Of a stretch of DNA of 64,000 bases, positions 58,241 through 64,000 are shown piece by piece (positions within the stretch are counted from its first letter, which is position 1; every line of letters begins with the position of its first letter). The notes under the pieces are model-generated. The model saw only the letters and a program-made list of their open reading frames with translations. It was not told where the DNA came from and did no database searches. This stretch comes from Lentinula raphanica. Its lineage: Eukaryota; Basidiomycota; Agaricomycetes; Agaricales; Omphalotaceae. A program made the position numbers and the translations under genes. The stretch lies in contig JANVFP010000008.1 in assembly GCA_027919835.1 (NCBI GenBank), positions 744,001-808,000 on the forward strand, written 5' to 3'.

Positions 58241-61200
58241 ATGTCTACCCTCTCGGCGCCACCGTCGCTAACTAATATAAACTACACTTTGGTACCACAG
58301 GTACCTACTACTACTGTGGTGCCGCTTGGGCCCACTACTTCTTCGGTACCACATGTACCTACTGATTCTCTGAATATGAGCTCTTCACAATCCCTCCTGG
58401 CCTCCTCTGCTCACTCAAGCTCTCAGCATCAACATCAATCCTCTCAACACACCTGTCAACTTTCTATTCTTTCATGGAACATCAATGGCCGCTACAGCCT
58501 AAACTACTTGAGTGATGACTTTGTTCAGCTCATCTCGCAGTTTGATGTTATCATGCTACAGGAATCTCGCCTTCAGCTGGATCTCCCCCTTAAGCACCCA
58601 CTGAATTATACTGCTTACTCCCAGCATCGCAAACAGCCTGCCAATGATATTAACAACCCTTGGGGTGGAGTTCTTACATTAGTCCGTGATAACCTCCAGC
58701 ACATGCGTCGCGATGACCTGTCTGCTCCGGACATCCTCACTGTTTCCGTGAATGGAATCCTGCTCATCAACACTTATATCATCCCGGAGTCATCTCGGAC
58801 AGACTGGACACGGTGGTCTACTAGCCACCCCTGGGATTCCTTCAACTCTATCACCCATATGGCGGCTTCCCTGGGCCTTGACTTCATCGTCGCAGGTGAT
58901 CTCAATGCCCGCACAGGTTGCGCCCTTCCTTATCCCCTCCACCCCGGAAGAAATTCTCTTGATCACACATGCTCAACACGGGGCCGACGCCTTCTGGCTC
59001 TCTGTGCAGAACTTGAACTCATTATTCTCAATGGGTGCAGCTCGGTACCGGGGTCCCATAACACCCCGACGTCCTTCCAGGTTCACCATCAGGCTTCCGA
59101 CTCTGTGATTGATTACCTCATTGCCTCTCCTCTGTGTGCAGGTCTGGTTTCACATGTGCAGGTCTCGCCGTCTACTGACTGGTCGGACCATGCTTACTTA
59201 TCACTCACTGTTGTCCTACCGAGCAGTACTGCCCCTCCTTCTAATCATATCTCTCAATCTCACCCTAAACCTCGAATGCTCATACCTATCTCCACTCCCA
59301 TGGACCATCTCCAGCATACAATATTACACTCAGAGCCTGCATCTCTAGAGCAACAACTGCTGACACTTTATGGCAACTCTGACCCTCCCCGCTCCTCTTC
59401 CCTCAAGGTTTTCACTGATGGATCTTGTATCAGGCCCAATACCCCAACTGCTCAAGCAGGTATAGGTGTCTTTGTGGGTGTAGCTCACCCCATGAACTTA
59501 TCATCCCGCATACTTGGTCCTCAACGCAATAACCGTGCGGAACTCCTGGCAGTCCTCGCTACTATTCAACGTGTCCCGCTTACACGACCTCTTGAGATCT
59601 TTACTGATTCGACATATGTCATCTCTTCCCTGGTCTATCTTGCCCCAGAAAATGCTCAGTGTGGTTGGGTCTGCCCAAACGGTGATATCCTTCGGATACT
59701 AGTACAGTGGATTGCCTCGCGTTCCACTCCGCTGATATTCACCCATGTTCGGGCTCACAGAGGACATGTACAGAATGAAGCAGCAGATAAGCTGGCGAAA
59801 GATGGAGCATCACTCCCTTTCCCGCGTCGTGACTCTGCCAATGACTTCCTCTCCCAGGTGGCACCTGCCCTCTTCTCTTCACCATCGCCTGTCATGATCC
59901 CAAAGGTCTCCACTTCACTTCCAGACCCTCGGGCTCCCCCCGTGCTTCCTGCTCAACCTGTTCATACTGAGACACCTATGACTTCTCACCGTGGCCGGTC
60001 TCATAAACGAGCATTGCAGGACAAGGCTCTTGAAGACATTCAAGAAGCGGCACGAATAGGGGGTTCAGCGTTCTGGAAACACTTCAAACACCTCCGGGAT
60101 CCAGAACCCCCCCTCCCAAAGGTTGATATCGAGCAGCTCACTCATTCCTTCATCCCACGCATGAATCCCCCCGACCCTTCGACCTCTTCATTTGACATGG
60201 TAGCTCTCCAGAATGAGCAGCGTCGGGCTTCTGCTATCCCTTTCCCCTCTCCTCCCTCTTTAGTACCAAGCTTCAACTCGCGAGTTACCGCCGAGGATAT
60301 TGGGTCATCAAAGCATATCTGAAACGTACCTCCCACTCTAATTCCACCGGCGCGGATCTTGTTACTTATTCTCGCATCATGGCTGTAGACAACGATCGCC
60401 TCGCTCCCCTCTTTCAGCAATCCTTTCAGCATGCGGTTTTCCCAACCTCATGGCTCTCAGCCATGATTGTTGCGGTGCCTAAACCAGGCAAAGATGCTTA
60501 CGATCCGGCAAATTACCGTGCCATTGCTCTCGAGAGCTGTGTTCTCAAGTTTGCATCACTTCTCATGCACCTGAAACTAACTCAGGCCCTTCAAGATGCC
60601 AATATCCTGCCGCCGTCACAGAATGGTTTCCGCGCAGGCTACCACACCAATAACAACGCATTCATCTTGCGGACTCTAATTGAGAAGTCTAAAGCAGAGA
60701 ATCAACCTATCTTTGCAGCCTTCGTCGATATATCGAACGCTTTTCCCTCCACTAATCAAACTTTGTTATGGAACCGCCTCTCTGACTATGGACTCACGGG
60801 CGAGTATTTCGACTGGTTACGTTGTCTGTATGACAAAATGTCCTATACCATTGCCCATCAGGGTGAGCTCTCCGAATCGTTCCGCGCCCTCAGCGGGGTT
60901 CTCATGGGTGACCCTCCTCTCCTACCCTGTGGAATGTCTTTCTCTCTACATTCCATCTTTGGCATGATCCTGATGATCTTGAACTTCTGGGGGTTTTTGT
61001 CTCACATCTCGAGCATGCCGACGACATGGTCCTGATGTCCCGTTCCAGTCACGGTATTCAACAACACCTCAACACTTTCTCTCAATACTGCCACACCAGT
61101 AACCTCTCCGTAAGTGCAGGGAAGTCTTGGGTGATGCTTTTCGGGAAACTGGTCGGTCCACGACCTGCTCTCTCTCTGGCTGGTACAGATTTGGTGTATC

Positions 61201-62369
61201 TCGACATTTCCCGGTATGTGGGTATCCACTTCCAATCTTCAGGCCGACATCTTTTCGCACCTCATTATCTCAAAAAGCACACTGCTGCTTTGACCGCCTC
61301 GCGAGGAATCGTCGCATGTGACCTGATTGTTGGTTTCCGCCGTCTTGATCCTTCCATTTCCAAACAACTATACTCATCTCTTGTCGACTGTCATCTCACC
61401 CACGGTTGTGAAGTCATCATTGACACCAACAAGTCCTCGCTCTCTCTTCTTGAAGATGCACAACACCTCATCTTACGCCGCATGCTTGGCCTCTCCCACA
61501 ACTCGGTCCTTGCACCTCTCTTCACCGAAACTGGTATTATGCCGATTCGGTACCGCCGAATTATCCTGGCACTACGCTACCTCATTTACGTTCTGGCTCT
61601 TCCCCCAGACCACTATGCTCACTTATCTCTCCGAGAGAGTAGTCGACTACGTGAAGCCGGTGAACGTTCCTGGCTTAGTGACCTTGACTGGGCCATCCAA
61701 CATCTCCCAGGCTCCTCTCTCTCTCTTCCTTCTCTACAAACCTTGTCTACAACTCCTGAGTCCATCACAGATCTGACCAAGAACATAGTCTCATGTTCCA
61801 TGACCTCTCTACAACACTTCATTGACAACAGCTCCCGCCTCGCTTTCCTACAAGGTCGTCGTGAACCTCACAAAGACGGCACTAAATCTCACTCCGTTTC
61901 AACACTCCGACACTACTTAACACAGGTTCGAAACCCCGCACATCGCGTTACATTAACCAGGCTTCTCTGTGGGGACTTAACCCCGGTCACATTCCATGCA
62001 TCCCCGGCATCTACTCGACCCCTCTCACAACGGGATCAAGCCTCCAAATCCTGTCGTGCCTGTCGGGATGTCCTTCAACCTGAAACGCCACAACATGTCT
62101 TTTTGCAGTGTCACTCCATCCCAGAGTTAATTCATCGTCGTGAGGCTTTTCTTGTCGAGATGTCTCAGTACTTTCCTCTGCCTCACTTGAACACTTTCAA
62201 CGACGCTTCGGCTTTGCATTACATCAAGACCTTTATATTCGACTGGACGGCGGTCATCAAAACCGCCCACTTCATACACGACGGGCTTTCTTATTGGAAA
62301 ACTTTTATCAATGAGGGGACTGACATGAGCTCAGATGAGGAAGAGGATGAGATATCGAACACTAGTTAA
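58241..62369 (+). pseudogene. LINE ORF2: endonuclease-RNase H-reverse transcriptase, two frameshifts
   Basis: The first in-frame ATG is 58241. The endonuclease (about 58460-59215) has LSILSWNING, MLQES, GDLNARTG and DWSDHAYLS intact. RNase H (about 59405-59820) has all four acidic residues: FTDGS, NRAELLAVL, FTDSTYV and NEAADKLA. The reverse transcriptase has NYRAIALES, NGFRAGYHT, motif A FVDISNAFPS, GVLMGDP, and the active-site EHADDMVLM (about 61010). The C-terminus has CRAC...HVFLQC, a CCHC finger. One base is missing near 60302-60304 (GGGTC, after EDIG) and one near 60914-60918 (in the GDPxSPTLW motif). The reading frame ends SNTS at 62369. All catalytic residues survive. Without the two shifts the protein would be full length, so the decay is recent or partly artefact. 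Confidence 0.9.
59405..59820 (+). other. RNase H domain inside LINE ORF2, upstream of RT
   Basis: Begins LKVFTDGSCIRP and ends ADKLAKDGA. The four catalytic acids D, E, D and D are visible in their usual motifs, with a His in the HVRAHRGHVQNEAADKL loop. This would remove RNA from the RNA-DNA hybrid during target-primed reverse transcription. Its place between endonuclease and RT is unusual. Confidence 0.88.
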
Positions 62370-62547
62370 CTACTACAGTACTTACTATCTAGGATATTCC
62401 ATGTATCCACCCCACGCTTTCCTCCCCGCTGCAGTCTACCTTCCTCTTATGCGGGTTGAGATCGCTGCAGTTGGGGATGTTAGTGCCGGCTGTTCCTAGT
62501 TGGGACCCCACTTACAGTGGAGCCGCGTATTATTCATTCATTCATTC
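62370..62547 (+). other. LINE 3' UTR and ATTC tail
   Basis: 178 bases after ORF2. The end is four ATTC units (62532-62547) running into the right duplication, rather than poly(A). Such short tandem tails are known in several LINE groups. Confidence 0.65.
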
Positions 62548-62555
62548 ATTCCTGC
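62548..62555. repeat. Right target-site duplication of LINE
   Basis: ATTCCTGC, identical to 56258-56265, followed by GAGCAGTTCCG, which continues the host exon. Confidence 0.85.
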
Positions 62556-64000
62556 GAGCAGTTCCGGTGAGTTCCATTGATTGAAGTCGTGATGGTAGAC
62601 ATTTTGACAAACAACGTCTTGCATACCTACAGCCCGGCAATGGTTTATGTTCTATCGAGGGCAGTGGATGTTGATATCCTATATCTGGGTTCTTCAAACA
62701 AATACGGGTGCAACTGTGAGTGTTTGCCTGATAACTTCGCATGATATGTAATGACAGTTGGTATGTCTGTAGCTGCGCATTGGCTACCTCAGAATGGCAC
62801 GTAACCTAGTAATCCGAAGAAATCTATTGATGTGATTCTAACTTTTTCTCATAGCTCGGAACAATCTGCGGGGCACTTTATGCATATGTTGTACGTCGAT
62901 TCAAACTCGTAGTCTCTGGGACTATATGTTGATGCCTCCGTATAGACCTCGTTGATTGGTCGAAATAATCCATACGCTTTGGTAGCGTTCGTTACCGTGG
63001 GTCTTCGATTCCCTCGTCGCCCTTCTGAATATTTACTGTGATCCCTTCAGCTTGCAGAAATCCCCATCAGCGCTATCATCATACATTCCTCTTTTCCCTC
63101 GGCTGGAGTTGTCGCGTGAGTTGTTTTGCTCGAGTTACGCGCTTTTTTCTTGACCGGTCCATGATGTGATTGACCAGTATCGTGACGCTACCTCCTATCC
63201 TCTTCTCCGACTACATAACTGGGAAGGATTTCTCTACCGGAGGTGAGCCCTGCTTCTATTCTACGTTGGTCTCCATTTTTTGACCGTTGCGTGAAGAACT
63301 GGCCGTGATACGGGGTCTGATGATATGTGCTGGAATAGCCGGAGCTGTCATCATGAATGGGTTTGTCTTCCCTCGACACGCAAGGGTGAGGTCCCATTCG
63401 TAGTCTCTTGTATATGTGGAACCCTTACCCGTACTTGAACAGGTTATATTCCTCGATGGGATCAGTAAGATTTTGGAATCTCTTACAGAGCTTTATATGA
63501 GTCTCAGTCGGTAAGAAGGAAGTTACCACTTTTCGGAAATCGTTGTAAACAATCGAGTGTTCTTACAGCGACCTCATGCGGCCTCTCGGCGGATATGGCC
63601 ACAACAAACGCAAAACGCTAAAACTTGAATTGCGCATCCGCAACGCTCTGCAGAGTACGCCAAGTCCACTTTGACTTCATGTGAAAGATTCAAGGCATAG
63701 CGACATAGGGATGTCAAATCTAATAACCACCATGGGCGATGAACTAAGCCTGGTTCCTGTAAGTTCGGCAATGCAACATAATGTCCATTGGCGCTAAGTC
63801 GTGGTTTACCAGATCCCAATGAAGAAATATCGTCTTCTCGTCATAACTCTCCAAAAGCTCCTGGATTTATTTACAGGCTTACGCAAAATCCGAGCAAATA
63901 TACCCAGAAGAGAGACAGTTATCGAAGTTGCAGACCAACGACGTGAATTTGTATCCTGCATCTGCGTATCACTATTTGCCTGTGAGCAGGTGTTCGGAGC
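62556..64000 (+). pseudogene. Bre4-like/FUSC-family membrane protein, 3' part, continues past window
   Basis: Second half of the gene split by the LINE. The broken exon resumes ASSS and, after an intron (GTGAGTTCC to CTACAG), gives RQWFMFYRGQWMLISYIW. LQTNTGAT, LRIGYLRM, LGTICGALYAYV, RNNPYALVAFVTV and IPISAIIIHSSFPSAGVV follow. Then come TLPPILFSDYITGKDFSTG, RGLMICAGIAGAVIMNGFVF, LESLTELYMSLSRDLMRPLG and LELRIRNALQ. This is the second FUSC-type membrane bundle plus the start of the C-terminal cytosolic region. All exons stay open and splice in frame, with one GC donor at 62797. No start codon of its own is evident. Without readthrough past the element this half is probably not made. Confidence 0.85.
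62797..62854 (+). other. Candidate GC-AG intron in the FUSC-family gene
   Basis: AATG|GCACGT to CTCATAG, 58 bases, joining LRIGYLRM to LGTICGALYAYV in phase 0. The GT four bases later would break the frame. Same GCACGT donor as in NSE4. Confidence 0.45.

Larger units (their letters stand above)
56266..62547 (+). mobile_element. Full-length non-LTR retrotransposon (LINE) with endonuclease, RNase H and RT
   Basis: A 6,282-bp insertion flanked by ATTCCTGC. From 5' to 3': a leader of about 240 bases, ORF1 (56504-57952), ORF2 (58241-62369, with two frameshifts), a short 3' UTR, and a tail of four ATTC units that merges with the right duplication. There are no long terminal repeats and no integrase. 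The endonuclease is of the apurinic type, which puts it with the L1/Tad/I side of LINEs rather than the restriction-like type. ORF2 order is endonuclease, RNase H, reverse transcriptase, CCHC. Inserted in sense orientation in a FUSC-family gene. Fungal clades to compare are Tad, Deceiver and Inkcap. Confidence 0.92.

Noticed and set aside
56266..62547. LTR retrotransposon or retrovirus-like origin for the insertion
   Set aside because: No long terminal repeats, protease or integrase. The apurinic-type endonuclease and 3' repeat tail identify it as a LINE.

Overview
This window looks like nuclear DNA of a mushroom-forming basidiomycete (Agaricomycetes). Nearly every gene is cut by many short introns of about 48-60 bases. 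Genes lie on both strands with intergenic gaps of about 0.1-1 kb. The proteins are eukaryotic housekeeping types (UPF2, ALG11, polyubiquitin, ARPC4, BOS1, Set9, NSE4), together with fungal families such as a Zn2Cys6 regulator, a FAM72-type protein and a nucleolar FKBP. I saw no bacterial-style operons, CRISPR arrays or rRNA genes. I could not scan reliably for tRNAs.

Layout, left to right. 1-2638 (-): UPF2, continuing off the left edge, divergent from an ATRIP/Rad26-like checkpoint protein (2773-6033, +). 6152-6745 (-): small secreted protein. 7758-9226 (-): secreted class 3 lipase with an apparent frameshift. 9911-11875 (+): ALG11. 13189-13973 (+): coiled-coil protein. 14266-16001 (-): Zn2Cys6 regulator. 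17068-21479 (+): two unrecognised proteins. 21590-26867 (+): P5B ATPase. 27149-28222 (+): Ser/Ala-rich membrane protein. 28580-30034 (+): metallo-beta-lactamase-fold hydrolase, convergent with BOS1 (30137-31046, -). 31264-31563: a 300-bp MITE. 31790-32621 (-): Rrp17, divergent from FAM72-like (32747-33905, +). 35028-36441 (+): polyubiquitin. 36924-40476 (+): H4K20 methyltransferase. 40843-42262 (+): SDR. 42597-44163 (-): FKBP, divergent from ARPC4 (44312-45138, +). 45789-50872 (-): Rad5/HLTF-type translocase, divergent from NSE4 (51232-52604, +).

The right end (54353-64000) is the most striking region. A Bre4-like/FUSC-family membrane-protein gene is split inside an exon by a roughly 6.3-kb non-LTR retrotransposon (56266-62547) flanked by an 8-bp target-site duplication. 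The element keeps ORF1, an apurinic-type endonuclease, an RNase H, a reverse transcriptase and a C-terminal CCHC motif. Its RNase H lies between the endonuclease and the reverse transcriptase rather than after the reverse transcriptase. ORF1 and ORF2 share one reading frame, separated by a single TGA. ORF2 carries two apparent one-base deletions.

Other themes are a hAT-like MITE with perfect 8-bp duplications, several introns that only make sense with a GC donor, and divergent gene pairs with very short shared promoters. Exon boundaries were worked out by hand from splice signals and protein continuity, so individual junctions may be off even where the gene call is firm.
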